Source of the DNA: Cacconaster sp045641345
GTDB taxonomy: Bacteria > Bacteroidota > Bacteroidia > Bacteroidales > UBA932
Reading direction: 5' to 3'
Assembly (NCBI GenBank): GCA_045641345.1
Contig: JAZUGR010000014.1
Span: 62,001-126,000, forward strand
DNA: 64,000 nucleotides
The notes under the pieces were generated by a model. The model was not told the origin of the DNA. It was given only the letters and a program-made list of their open reading frames with translations, and did not search any database. The translations under genes were made by a program, and so were the position numbers. Positions 1 through 9,562 of this stretch are shown here, one piece after another. The first letter of the stretch is position 1, and each line of letters begins with the position of its first letter.

Positions 1-2619
1 AACAACAGGAACCTCAAGGCCTACACTCCTGGGTATTACTCAAAGAACGGAGGGAAACTCTATGTCGAAGAGCACCGTCAGAGGGCAGCCTCCCGGCGTG
101 GCACAAAGCCGCTGGTCACCCCTCTGTCGCGCCCGTACGAAATCAAGAAAGGCCTGTCCCTCAGGCATATCGCCCTGTGGCACAGTCACGGATGCTACTA
201 CAACACGGCCCTCGGGCGATGGATATGGCAGAGAGGCAGGATATTCGGTACGGTGGAGGATGTCTACACGCAGAGTTATGTCATCCCATTCCTGGTTCCA
301 ATGCTGGAGAATGCCGGAGCCGTGGTAATGATGCCGCGCGAAAGGGATTTCAACCCTTGTGAGGTGATTGTCGACAACGACTCTCCGTCAAGCGGATACA
401 GCGAAACCGGCTCGTGGAGCGACGCACAGGGAAGCGGTTTCGCCAACAGTGGCGAACCATATCCCCACGGGCGGAATCCGTTCCGGGAGGGCAGCGCGAG
501 AATGACCGCCACCGCCAATGGTCCGGGGCAGAAGGCATCCGCCGTATGGAAACCCGACATTCCGCAGGACGGGGAATATGCGGTATATGTGTCGTACCGC
601 AGCCTCGGCTCAAGTTCTTCCGAAGCGATTTATGAGGTGCTCCACGGCGGAGTAGTTTCCAAATTCGCCGTGAATCAGAAAATCGGCGGGGGCACCTGGA
701 TCTATCTCGGCAAGTTCCATTTCCGCAAGGGGCGCCGCGACGACCAGTGCGTGAGGCTCAAAAGCAGCGGCAGCGGGGTTGTCACGGCCGATGCCGTAAA
801 ATTCGGAGGCGGTATGGGCAACGTCACCCGCAGTTCGCTGCACGGCTGCGATTCCGCCACGGTGTCGGGCCATCCCCGTTTCAACGAAGCGGCACGATAC
901 TGGCTGCAATGGGCCGGATTCGCCGACACCGTATATTCGGCATCCGATGGCAGGAACGACTACACCGACGATATCAGATGTCACGGCAAATGGGTCAACA
1001 CCCTTTTGGATGACTACGGTATACCCGTGGATGCGGCCCTTGCCTTCCATACCGATGCCGGGCTGTGCCAGGATGCCGACAGCACAGTCGGGACCCTTGC
1101 CATACACACCTGGAAATACCGCAACAGCGACAGATATTCCAACGGGGAACGCAGGTTTCTCGGCCGCGACTATGCCGATATGGTGCAGTCGCAGGTCGTC
1201 GGTGACTTGCGTGCGCTCTACGATCCCAACTGGACCCGCCGCGGGCTATGGGACCGCCCTTACGGGGAATGCAGCACGCCTGAAGTCCCATCGTTCATAC
1301 TCGAGCTGCTCTCCCATCAGAATTTCAACGATATGAGATACGGGCTCGACCCGCAGTTCAGATTCGACGTTTCACGCGCCGTTTACAAGGGAATACTGCG
1401 GTTCCTGAGCTGGCTCAACGACGAACCGTTCGTCGTGCAGCCCCTTCCTGTAAAGGAATTTGCAGTCAAGGTGCAGAAAGTCGGAGACAAGAACTATGCA
1501 GTTCTGTCGTGGAAACCCGTCACGGACCCTCTGGAACCCACTGCCAGGCCCGACAAGTTCATAGTGTATACGCGCGAGGATAACGGCAGTTTCGACAATG
1601 GACGCGTGGTTGAAAGCGACAAGGCCAGGATTGAGATGCGCAAAGGGGTCCTTTACAGTTTCAAGGTGGCCGCGCTCAATGCCGGTGGAGCCGGCTTCCC
1701 TTCCGAAACGCTCTGCGCGGCAGTCGCCTCCAATGGCGGCGGTACACCCAGGACTGTAATGATCGTAAATAACTTCACCCGCGTCTGCGGCCCGTCGTCG
1801 TTCATGTCGCAGGATTCTCTCTCTGCCGGATTCCGGTACGACGAGGATGCCGGAGTGCCATATATCGCCGATGCGGCATACTGCGGCGACCAGTACGAAT
1901 TCAGGCGCAGCGAGGCATGGATGAGTGACGATTATCCCGGGTTCGGCGCATCCGGAAAGGACTACGACCGCTCAACCGTGGCCGGCAACACCTTCGATTT
2001 TGCGGCAGTGCATGCCGAAGCCTTCCTGAAGGCCGGTTTCACGGTAGTATCTGCGAGCCGTGCCGCCATTCTCTCGTCGGCAGCCACAATGAACGATTAT
2101 CCCGTCGTTGACATCATCTGCGGCAAGCAGAAGAAATCGACACCCCTCCTTGTCAGGGGCGATCCGGCGGATTTCAGCGTATTCCCCGCGGCCCTGCGGG
2201 AGGCCATACAGAAATATGCGGCCCACGGAGGCGCCATGCTGATATCCGGCTCATACATAGCATCCGACCTGATGAGCGAGCCCGACTCCACAGCCGCACG
2301 AAGGTTTGCCGAGGAAACGCTCAAGTTGCGGCCCGAAGGCAGAGTGGCGGATTCCTGCCGCACCGTCACCTTTTCGCAGTGCAGGTTCAGCTTCTTCAGG
2401 AAGCCGAATCCAGTCAGATACCATATAGAAAGGCCGGACGGTATCGCCCCATCCGGCCGTGGTTCCTCATCCATCCTGCAATACGGCGACGGTACGCCCT
2501 CTGCCGTCAAGAGTCAGACAGACAAGTGCAGGATAATTTCATTGGGATTCCCGATCGAAGCCCTCGAGAATCAGGAGCAGATCGACCGTCTGGTGGAATC
2601 CCTCTCCAAGCTATTTTAG
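1..2619 (+). CDS. Secreted amidase-like protein with golvesin-type and fibronectin III domains (5' end missing)
   Basis: The frame is open from the first base, so the gene starts upstream of the window; 872 codons are visible. Codons about 55-110 and 280-460 look like a zinc amidase of the N-acetylmuramoyl-L-alanine amidase type: a His pair in LWHSHG (codons 61 and 63), His350 in AFHTDAG and Glu435 in PSFILELLSHQN. A golvesin/Xly carbohydrate-binding-like domain (about 120-270) is inserted between these parts. A fibronectin III domain lies at about 480-580, followed by a C-terminal region of unknown role. Proteins with this layout are common in Bacteroidales and are often annotated as xanthan lyase, which I would not trust. 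A role in cell-wall or glycan turnover outside the cytoplasm is inferred. The signal peptide is not visible. The 3' end overlaps convergent htpG by 9 bases. Confidence 0.65.
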   Translation, partial: NNRNLKAYTPGYYSKNGGKLYVEEHRQRAASRRGTKPLVTPLSRPYEIKKGLSLRHIALWHSHGCYYNTALGRWIWQRGRIFGTVEDVYTQSYVIPFLVPMLENAGAVVMMPRERDFNPCEVIVDNDSPSSGYSETGSWSDAQGSGFANSGEPYPHGRNPFREGSARMTATANGPGQKASAVWKPDIPQDGEYAVYVSYRSLGSSSSEAIYEVLHGGVVSKFAVNQKIGGGTWIYLGKFHFRKGRRDDQCVRLKSSGSGVVTADAVKFGGGMGNVTRSSLHGCDSATVSGHPRFNEAARYWLQWAGFADTVYSASDGRNDYTDDIRCHGKWVNTLLDDYGIPVDAALAFHTDAGLCQDADSTVGTLAIHTWKYRNSDRYSNGERRFLGRDYADMVQSQVVGDLRALYDPNWTRRGLWDRPYGECSTPEVPSFILELLSHQNFNDMRYGLDPQFRFDVSRAVYKGILRFLSWLNDEPFVVQPLPVKEFAVKVQKVGDKNYAVLSWKPVTDPLEPTARPDKFIVYTREDNGSFDNGRVVESDKARIEMRKGVLYSFKVAALNAGGAGFPSETLCAAVASNGGGTPRTVMIVNNFTRVCGPSSFMSQDSLSAGFRYDEDAGVPYIADAAYCGDQYEFRRSEAWMSDDYPGFGASGKDYDRSTVAGNTFDFAAVHAEAFLKAGFTVVSASRAAILSSAATMNDYPVVDIICGKQKKSTPLLVRGDPADFSVFPAALREAIQKYAAHGGAMLISGSYIASDLMSEPDSTAARRFAEETLKLRPEGRVADSCRTVTFSQCRFSFFRKPNPVRYHIERPDGIAPSGRGSSSILQYGDGTPSAVKSQTDKCRIISLGFPIEALENQEQIDRLVESLSKLF

Positions 2620-4488
2620 GAGTTCCTCGCTCCTTTTTATGAACTCGCTCAGAGCCGCACCCTTGAGCATGTTGTTCGAGAGCAGGGCAAGGTCGATCAC
2701 CTGCTTGAGGGTGGAATTGTCGGCCTTGAGGGCACCCACGCCCTCCCCTTCCATTATCTTGGCGATGATGGGGTTCTGGGCATTTACGGTGACGTTGTAG
2801 CTCTCCGGCATCTCGCCGTAGAAGTTCATTCCACCGCCGAGAGCGGCCATTTCGCGGTAGCGGCGCATGAACTCGCTCTGGGTTATCAGGACAGGCTGTG
2901 CCGTCTCCCCGAGATTGTCGATTCCGATTTCGTACTTGTACTCCTTGGGCAGCAACGCTTCGAAATTCTCCTTGAGCGTTTTCTTCTGCTCGTCGGTCGT
3001 CTCGAACTTGGCGGCGTCACCCTTGGCCACAAGACGGTCAGCGGAGTCGGAGTCCACCCTGACGAATCTGGCATCCTTGAGCCTGCTCTCGAGCAGATTC
3101 ACGAAATGGGCATCGAGCGGGCTGTCCATCAGGAGCACGTCATAACCCTTGCCGCGGGCAGCCTCGATGTACTGGTACTGCTTCTGCGCATCCTGTGCAT
3201 AGAGATACACCACCTTCTTGTCCTTGTCGGTCTGCTCGGCCTCTATGGCCTTGCGATAGTCCTCGTAGTTGAAATACTTGCCGTCGGTGTTCTTGAAAAG
3301 TGCGAACTTGAGAGCCCTTTCGCAGAACTTGTCATCGGTTATCATACCGTACTCTATGAAGAGCTTGAGATTGTCCCACTTCTCCTTGAACTCCCCGGCC
3401 TTGTCCTTTGCTATCTCCTCGAGACGGTCGGCCACCTTCTTTGTAATGTAGCCCGATATCTTCTTTACGTTGGAATCGGACTGCAGATAGCTCCTCGACA
3501 CGTTGAGCGGAATGTCGGGAGAGTCTATCACGCCGTGGAGCAGGGTGAGGAACTCCGGAACGATGTTCTCCACCGAATCGGTGACGAACATCTGGTTGCA
3601 GTAGAGCTGTATCTTGTTCCTGCTCACCTCTATCTGGTTCTTGATCTTGGGGAAATAGAGGATTCCGGTGGGATTGAACGGATAGTCCACGTTGAGGTGG
3701 ATATGGAACAATGGATCGTCGAGAGTCGGATAGAGAGTGTGATAGAACCCGATATAGTCCTCATCCTTGAGATCGGAAGGTTTCTTCGTCCAGAGAGGCT
3801 CCACGCTGTTGATTACGTTGTCCTGGTCGGTGTCAACGTACTTGTCGTCCTTCCACTCCTTCTTCTTGCCGAGAGCCACCGGAACGGGCATGAACTTGCA
3901 ATATTTGTGGAGCAGCCCTCCTATCGTGCTCTCCTCGCTGAACTGCGAGGATTCATCGTCGAGGAAGAGCGTTATCGTGGTGCCGCGCTCGGTTCTGTCG
4001 CATTCCGACATCTTGTACTGCGGATCTCCCGAGCACTCCCATTTGACACCCTTTGCGCCCTCCTTCCACGAGAGGGTTTCGATGGTAACTTTCTTGGAAA
4101 CCATGAAGGCCGAGTAGAAACCCAGCCCGAAATGACCGATTATGCCTGTCTGGTCCTTGTATTTTTCGAGGAACTCCCCGGCGCTCGAAAAGGCTATCTG
4201 GTTGATGTAGCGGTCAACTTCCTCGGAAGTCATACCGATACCGCGGTCGGTGATCTTCAATGTCTTTGCCTTCTCGTCGCACGAGAGACGTATCGTGAGG
4301 TCACCCAGTTCCCCCTTGAATTCGCCGGTGGAGGCCATCGCCTTGAGCTTCTGTGAAGCATCAACCGCGTTGGCCACCAGTTCACGCACGAAAATATCGT
4401 GGTCCGAGTAAAGGAATTTCTTGATTACCGGGAAGATGTTTTCGGTGGTGACACCGATTGTTCCCTGTGTTGCTTTCTTGTCTGCCAT
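2611..4488 (-). CDS. htpG: Molecular chaperone HtpG (Hsp90 family)
   Basis: Cytosolic ATP-dependent chaperone of the Hsp90 family, 625 residues. The N-terminal GHKL ATPase domain shows the expected motifs: LVANAVDASQKL near residue 30, DRGIGM near 80 and GHFGLGFYSAFMV near 115. The middle domain and the C-terminal dimerisation domain follow. The frame stays open for 33 codons upstream, but the ATG giving MADKKATQ matches the family start and was chosen. The gene is monocistronic and diverges from the TetR regulator gene at 4649; the 160-base gap holds that gene's promoter. It overlaps the convergent upstream gene by 9 bases. The family assignment is secure. Confidence 0.97.
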   Translation of the reverse strand: MADKKATQGTIGVTTENIFPVIKKFLYSDHDIFVRELVANAVDASQKLKAMASTGEFKGELGDLTIRLSCDEKAKTLKITDRGIGMTSEEVDRYINQIAFSSAGEFLEKYKDQTGIIGHFGLGFYSAFMVSKKVTIETLSWKEGAKGVKWECSGDPQYKMSECDRTERGTTITLFLDDESSQFSEESTIGGLLHKYCKFMPVPVALGKKKEWKDDKYVDTDQDNVINSVEPLWTKKPSDLKDEDYIGFYHTLYPTLDDPLFHIHLNVDYPFNPTGILYFPKIKNQIEVSRNKIQLYCNQMFVTDSVENIVPEFLTLLHGVIDSPDIPLNVSRSYLQSDSNVKKISGYITKKVADRLEEIAKDKAGEFKEKWDNLKLFIEYGMITDDKFCERALKFALFKNTDGKYFNYEDYRKAIEAEQTDKDKKVVYLYAQDAQKQYQYIEAARGKGYDVLLMDSPLDAHFVNLLESRLKDARFVRVDSDSADRLVAKGDAAKFETTDEQKKTLKENFEALLPKEYKYEIGIDNLGETAQPVLITQSEFMRRYREMAALGGGMNFYGEMPESYNVTVNAQNPIIAKIMEGEGVGALKADNSTLKQVIDLALLSNNMLKGAALSEFIKRSEELLK

Positions 4489-4612
4489 AATTATGTGTTT
4501 TTGTATTTGTCGGTATATTCCGGAACGCCCGGACACGATATCATAGTCAAAAAAGATACCAATGCTGCAAAAGCGACAAAATGTCATACTTATGCCATTT
4601 GCAATTCTCTTC

Positions 4613-4639
4613 TATTTTTGCGACATTTGTAAGACAAAT
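4613..4639 (+). promoter_or_regulatory. Promoter -7 box with candidate TetR operator palindrome
   Basis: A Bacteroidetes -7 element, TATTTTTG, lies at 4613-4620. Directly after it, at 4625-4639, is the inverted repeat ATTTGT-AAG-ACAAAT, which would cover the predicted transcription start. A related shorter palindrome, GACA-AAA-TGTC, sits at 4575-4585. No TTTG element occurs 19-21 bases upstream of the -7 box. The position suits an autoregulatory operator for the TetR gene at 4649; that role is inferred. Confidence 0.45.
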
Positions 4640-4648
4640 AAGTAGTCA

Positions 4649-5218
4649 ATGTACCGTATCAAGCAGGACAAACGGATACTGAAGTCAGCCGAACTGATTA
4701 CCGGCGGGCTCACGCAGTGTCTCAAGACCACCACTTTCGAAAAAATCAATGTCTGCGACATCGCAGCTTCAGCCGGCATCAGCCGCGCCACTTTCTACCG
4801 CATATTCGATACCCCGTCCGACGTAATCGCCTATATGTGCGACAAGCTTGCCGATGACACCATACACTCTTTCAGCAGAGCCTCCGGGGACGGCAACGAT
4901 ATGTTCGGGGTGAACGCCCTCAGATACTGGTGCAGCCAGACCGACATAATCGAAACGATATTCAAGTCGGGCCGCTCGAGCATAATACAGAAATCATTCG
5001 AAAAATATTCCGAAAGCCTGATCCGCTCGGCAAGCGGTCTTTCCGAAAAGGAAATCGATTACCTCCGCACAACAACGATAGGCATAATCTGCAGCATCCT
5101 CAGGGTCTGGACCAGGCACGGCCGTCAGGAAAGTCCCGAGGAGCTTATGGCAATATACCGCAAAATAGGCAAATTCGTCACAAAAATGCGCTTCGACCAG
5201 ACGCAACAGGAACAATGA
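4649..5218 (+). CDS. TetR/AcrR family transcriptional regulator in front of metF-metH
   Basis: A 189-residue TetR-type repressor. The N-terminal helix-turn-helix is clear at about residues 35-60 (VCDIAASAGISRATFYRIF). The C-terminal two-thirds is an all-helical ligand and dimer domain with no recognisable specificity. Its stop codon overlaps the metF start in ATGA, and metF overlaps metH by one base, so the three genes form one translationally coupled operon. The neighbourhood suggests it controls methionine/one-carbon metabolism, perhaps sensing a metabolite of that pathway, but no ligand can be read from the sequence. Family is confident; target and ligand are inference. Confidence 0.85.
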   Translation: MYRIKQDKRILKSAELITGGLTQCLKTTTFEKINVCDIAASAGISRATFYRIFDTPSDVIAYMCDKLADDTIHSFSRASGDGNDMFGVNALRYWCSQTDIIETIFKSGRSSIIQKSFEKYSESLIRSASGLSEKEIDYLRTTTIGIICSILRVWTRHGRQESPEELMAIYRKIGKFVTKMRFDQTQQEQ

Positions 5219-6141
5219 AAATATCCGACATCCTCAGTTCGACAGGCAGAAAGTTCCCCTCCATCGAGATAGTACCGCCGCTGCGCGGTGTAACCAAGGA
5301 GGAACTGCTCGATGCCATACGCCCGATGATGCAGTTCAACCCTCCCTACATCAACGTTACGTGCCACCGCGACGGATACGAGTTCGTACGCGCCTCCGAC
5401 GGATCGTTCTCAAAGCACGTCGTGCGAATGAGGGTGAGCCAGACTGCGGTTTGCGCAGCCGTCCAAAGCGAATTCAACGTGGAGGTCGTACCCCATCTCA
5501 TCTGCGGAGGAGCCACTGCAGACGACATAAAGTTCGAACTGCTCGACCTCGACTTCCTCGGAATCCACAACGTGATGGCCCTGCGCGGCGACAGCCTTAC
5601 GGGAGAGAAACGATTCACCCCGGAACCGGGAGGATATTCGTACGCCTCGCAGCTCGTGGGCGGAATCCGCTCCTTCGGAGCCGAAAAGAACATCGATTTC
5701 TGCATCGGAGTCGGAGCCTATCCGGAAAAGCATTTCGAGGCCCCCAACCTTCAGGACGACATAGCCAACCTCAAAAAGAAAGTGGATGCCGGTGCCGACT
5801 TCATCATCACCCAGATGTTCTACGACAACGACATCTTCTACCGTTTCAGGGATATGTGCACAAAGGCCGGAATCAACGTGCCGATTATCCCGGGGCTCAA
5901 GCCCCTCTCCTCCATCAAACAGGTGGAGATGCTTCCCGAGGCATTTTCGCTCAGCATCCCGCAGACTCTGGTCGACAGGATGCGCAGCCACTCCTGCGAT
6001 GCCGCAGCCCTCTACGACATCGGGCGCGAATGGGGCTCCCGGCAGTGCGCCGACCTACTGCGCAACGGAGCTCCTACAGTGCACTTCTATACGATGGGGC
6101 GCCAGGACAACGTCATTGAAATCCTAAAGGAAAACTTCTGA
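5215..6141 (+). CDS. metF: 5,10-methylenetetrahydrofolate reductase
   Basis: FAD enzyme that reduces 5,10-methylene-THF to 5-methyl-THF, the methyl donor used by MetH encoded next. The 308-residue length and TIM-barrel sequence fit bacterial MetF: PSIEIVPPLRG at the N-terminus, NVTCHRDG, the HLICGG segment, LRGDSLTGEKRF, and FIITQMFYDND followed by VPIIPGLKPL. The ATG at 5215 lies inside the stop of the TetR gene (ATGA), and the frame upstream of it lies inside that gene, so this start is preferred. The stop shares one base with the metH start. Regulation by the preceding TetR protein is likely from the operon layout. Confidence 0.96.
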   Translation: MKISDILSSTGRKFPSIEIVPPLRGVTKEELLDAIRPMMQFNPPYINVTCHRDGYEFVRASDGSFSKHVVRMRVSQTAVCAAVQSEFNVEVVPHLICGGATADDIKFELLDLDFLGIHNVMALRGDSLTGEKRFTPEPGGYSYASQLVGGIRSFGAEKNIDFCIGVGAYPEKHFEAPNLQDDIANLKKKVDAGADFIITQMFYDNDIFYRFRDMCTKAGINVPIIPGLKPLSSIKQVEMLPEAFSLSIPQTLVDRMRSHSCDAAALYDIGREWGSRQCADLLRNGAPTVHFYTMGRQDNVIEILKENF

Positions 6142-9100
6142 TGTCATTTACCGACTCCCTTGCCGAAAGGATATTGATCCTTGACGGCGCGATGGGTACG
6201 ATGATCCAGCGCAGCGGGGTTCTCGCACCCGACAGCGAACTGCTCAATCTCACCTCCAAGGAGGTCATAGAGAACATCCATCGCCGGTACGTGGATGCCG
6301 GAGCCGACATCATAACCGCCAACAGTTTCGGGGCCAATTCCATCTCACAGCAACGCCACGGTTACTCCGACAGAGCTGCAGAAATGGCATTCAAGGCAGC
6401 CGCAATAGCCCGCAAGGTGGCTGATGAAGCCCCGCGCAGGGTATATGTCGCCGGAAGCATCGGACCTACCGGCCATTCCCTGAGCATACCGTCGGGCACC
6501 TCGTCCCCGGCTGAAAGGGCAATTGATTTCGACTCCCTTTCCAAAAGTTACACGGAGCAGATATCAGCGCTCGTCGAAGGAGGCTCCGACCTGCTTCTTA
6601 TCGAAACCTGCTTCGATGCCCTGAATGCCAAGGCGGCGATATATGCAGCGATTGAGGCAGGCAACACGCTCCCGGTAATCATATCGGCCACGGTGAGCGA
6701 CCGCAGCGGACGTCTCCTCACCGGGCAGAGTCTCGAAGCATTCTACCACAGCGTGCGCCATTGCCCCTTCCTTGCGGCATTCGGGCTCAACTGCTCGATG
6801 GGCATAACGCAGATGACTCCCCTCATTGAGGAAATAGCCTCGTTCAGCGACCTGCCTGTCATATTCTATCCCAACGCCGGGATGCCCGACGCCATAGGCC
6901 GTTACAACGATTCACCGTCGATGATTGCCTCCGCCATGGCCCGTCTCGCCTCAAAGGGGCTGGTGAATATCGCCGGAGGGTGTTGCGGCACCGCCCCCGA
7001 ACATATAGCCGCCATCGCCGGCGCCCTTGCGGGGGTGGTTCCCGGGAAACGGGCTCCGCAGAAGAAGTCGTCCCTCACCGTATGCGGCCTTGAGCCGGTC
7101 TATATCGACAAAACCCGGAACTTCACCAATATAGGCGAGCGCACCAACGTGGCCGGGTCGAAACGCTTTGCCCGCCTCATCTCGTCGGGGCAGTATGGCG
7201 AGGCGCTCTCGGTGGCACGCGAGCAGGTTGAAGGGGGAGCAACGGTGATCGATATCAACGTCGACGACCCGATGCTCGATGCCACCCGTGAAATGCGCAC
7301 GTTCCTGCGTCACATAGCCACGGAACCATCGGTGGCACGCTCGGCAGTGATGATAGACTCCTCGAAGTGGGAAACCATAGAGGAAGGGCTCAAGAACGCA
7401 CAGGGCAAATGCATCGTCAATTCCATTTCGCTCCGCGACGGAGAGGATGAATTCATCCGCAAGGCCCTCACAATACGCAAATATGGTGCAGCTATGGTGG
7501 TAATGGCATTCGACGAGAGCGGACAGGCCACCACCCTTGAGCGCAAGGTTGGGATATGCCGCCGCAGCTACCGTCTGCTCACCGAGGCAGGCATCGGCGC
7601 AAGCGAAATCATATTCGACTGCAACATTCTCTCAATCGGCACCGGGATACCGGAGCACTCCCGTTTCGGAGTCGATTTCATAGAGGCGGTCCGCGAGATA
7701 AAGGCTTCTCTTCCGGGCGCCCTCACATCCGGAGGGCTGTCGAACCTGTCATTCGCCTTCCGGGGCAACAATGCCGTAAGGGAGGCTATGCATTCCATAT
7801 TCCTGTATCACGCAATCCGGGCGGGGCTCGATATGGCGATAGTCAACCCTTCAATGCTCCAGGTTTACGACACGATCGGGGCTGAACTCAAAAAATGCAT
7901 AGAGGACGTGATATTCGACTCCGACCCCGATGCATCCTCACGGCTGCTTGACGCCGCCTCGAAACTTGCCGCAACGGTTGAGGGCAGCGGCAATATGCCC
8001 TCATCCGGAGGCGTCACCGCTACGGCTCCTGAAACCACCGCCGGGGAGCGTCTCTGCCAGGCGCTTGTCCTGGGCGGCAGCAATACCCTTGAAAGCGACG
8101 TGATGCAGGCTCTCGCCTCATGCGGGAGAGCCATCGACGTTGTGGAAGGCCCGCTCCTGAAAGGGATGGAACGCGTTGGCGCCCTGTTTGCCGAAGGCAA
8201 GATGTTCCTTCCGCAGGTGGTCCGTTCCGCAAAGGTGATGCGCGATGCGGTGGAGTTGCTCCAGCCGTATATGAAAGGAGGCCAGGCCTCCTCAAAAAGG
8301 CCGAAATTCCTGATTGCCACAGTACAGGGCGACGTCCACGACATAGGCAAGAACATCACCGCCACCGTGCTGCAATGCAGCGGATTCGAAGTGGTGGACC
8401 TGGGCGTGATGGTTCCCTCGTCGGAGATTCTGCTCAAGGCCACGCAAGAGGAGGCCGACATTATCGGAGTGAGCGGACTCATCACCCCCTCCCTCTCTAG
8501 AATGGAGGAACTCTGCCGCGAAATGGCATCACGCAGGATGACCACGCCCCTTTTCGTAGGAGGCGCCGCCACATCGGCAGTCCACACCGCAGTAAAACTG
8601 CGCAGGATATATGACTATGTCTTTTATGGCGCCGGAGCATCCGACACCGCCGTAATGGCCAAGAAATATATGGCCTCGCCGGAGAGCTTCATCGCCGGGG
8701 AAGCCGGCAAGCTCGAGGAGGTCAGAACTCTCTACCTTTCTTCCGCCAGGGATGCGGCAGCCACGGATGATCCTTCGCCCGAAGGGGGGTACGCCCTCAT
8801 CGGAATCCCCGAAGACATCCCTCTGAAGAGTCTCCCCGCATCCGAACTGACCCTCTGTTTCGACTGGAAACTGTTCAACTCCGTGTGCGGAAAGGGAAGC
8901 GGAGACAAATTCGCAAGCCAGGTACGCGGAATGCTCGACAGCGGTGCGTTTTCAGTGACCCTCTGCGCAAGATTCTTCCCTGCACACAGGAAAGACTGCT
9001 CGATAATCTTTTCTGACAACGGCAGTGAAATTGCTCTTCCGATGCTCAAGGATGCCGCAACCGGAGCGTGCCTAGCCGATTACTTCCCCACGGAAGGGGA

Positions 9101-9527
9101 GTCGCCCCTCGGGATGTTCGCTGTCGTGGCGCATGATTCCGCGTCCGATTCCGACATGATTCGCCACGCCGTAGCCGTGACACTTGCAGAGGCCGGAGCC
9201 GTCTGGATCAGGAGGCGGGTCGAATCCTTCATAAAGGAATCCGGAAAACAGCTCAAACTGATTGCCCCAGGCATAGGATACCCCTGCTGCCCCGACCACA
9301 GCCTCAAGAGAGACGTGCTCCGTCTGCTCCCGGGCGGTATCGGCATTGAACTCACGGAATCGTGCGCAATGATTCCCGAGGCATCGGTATGCGGGCTGCT
9401 CATAGCTCACGAGGACGCGCGCTACAGGGATCTGCGACGCGTGGAAGAAGATTTTCTGGACAAATATTCACGAGAGAGGGGCTTCTCGGCCGAAGAAAGC
9501 CGGATTTTCCTCGACTTTCTCCGCTGA
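6141..9527 (+). CDS. metH: Cobalamin-dependent methionine synthase
   Basis: Transfers methyl from 5-methyl-THF through cobalamin to homocysteine. At 1128 residues it is about 100 shorter than E. coli MetH but has all modules. The homocysteine domain has zinc ligands Cys218 (FGLNCS) and Cys281/Cys282 (GGCCGT). The pterin domain follows (about 320-600), then the cobalamin cap and B12-binding domain with DVHDIGKN carrying the cobalt-ligand His733. The C-terminal activation domain is short and divergent: the AdoMet motif usually written RPAxGYP reads IAPGIGYPCCPDH near 1045, without the expected Arg. The start codon overlaps the metF stop (TGATG). No cobalamin riboswitch was seen upstream of the operon. 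Confidence 0.96.
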   Translation: MSFTDSLAERILILDGAMGTMIQRSGVLAPDSELLNLTSKEVIENIHRRYVDAGADIITANSFGANSISQQRHGYSDRAAEMAFKAAAIARKVADEAPRRVYVAGSIGPTGHSLSIPSGTSSPAERAIDFDSLSKSYTEQISALVEGGSDLLLIETCFDALNAKAAIYAAIEAGNTLPVIISATVSDRSGRLLTGQSLEAFYHSVRHCPFLAAFGLNCSMGITQMTPLIEEIASFSDLPVIFYPNAGMPDAIGRYNDSPSMIASAMARLASKGLVNIAGGCCGTAPEHIAAIAGALAGVVPGKRAPQKKSSLTVCGLEPVYIDKTRNFTNIGERTNVAGSKRFARLISSGQYGEALSVAREQVEGGATVIDINVDDPMLDATREMRTFLRHIATEPSVARSAVMIDSSKWETIEEGLKNAQGKCIVNSISLRDGEDEFIRKALTIRKYGAAMVVMAFDESGQATTLERKVGICRRSYRLLTEAGIGASEIIFDCNILSIGTGIPEHSRFGVDFIEAVREIKASLPGALTSGGLSNLSFAFRGNNAVREAMHSIFLYHAIRAGLDMAIVNPSMLQVYDTIGAELKKCIEDVIFDSDPDASSRLLDAASKLAATVEGSGNMPSSGGVTATAPETTAGERLCQALVLGGSNTLESDVMQALASCGRAIDVVEGPLLKGMERVGALFAEGKMFLPQVVRSAKVMRDAVELLQPYMKGGQASSKRPKFLIATVQGDVHDIGKNITATVLQCSGFEVVDLGVMVPSSEILLKATQEEADIIGVSGLITPSLSRMEELCREMASRRMTTPLFVGGAATSAVHTAVKLRRIYDYVFYGAGASDTAVMAKKYMASPESFIAGEAGKLEEVRTLYLSSARDAAATDDPSPEGGYALIGIPEDIPLKSLPASELTLCFDWKLFNSVCGKGSGDKFASQVRGMLDSGAFSVTLCARFFPAHRKDCSIIFSDNGSEIALPMLKDAATGACLADYFPTEGESPLGMFAVVAHDSASDSDMIRHAVAVTLAEAGAVWIRRRVESFIKESGKQLKLIAPGIGYPCCPDHSLKRDVLRLLPGGIGIELTESCAMIPEASVCGLLIAHEDARYRDLRRVEEDFLDKYSRERGFSAEESRIFLDFLR

Positions 9528-9562
9528 CAAGCCCCCTCCCACGCCGCAATGCGGCGCAACAA

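Noticed and set aside
3106..4356. Long open frame on the plus strand opposite htpG (416 codons)
   Set aside because: Antisense to a certain gene; composition reflects the codon pattern of htpG and no family is recognisable.
4598..4601. TTTG as -33 element for the TetR promoter
   Set aside because: Only 11 bases from the -7 box; the Bacteroidetes spacing is 19-21.
9542..9556. GC-rich dyad CGCCG-CAATG-CGGCG between metH and potD as a bidirectional terminator
   Set aside because: The stem is only 5-7 bases and no T-run follows on either side; possible but not supportable.
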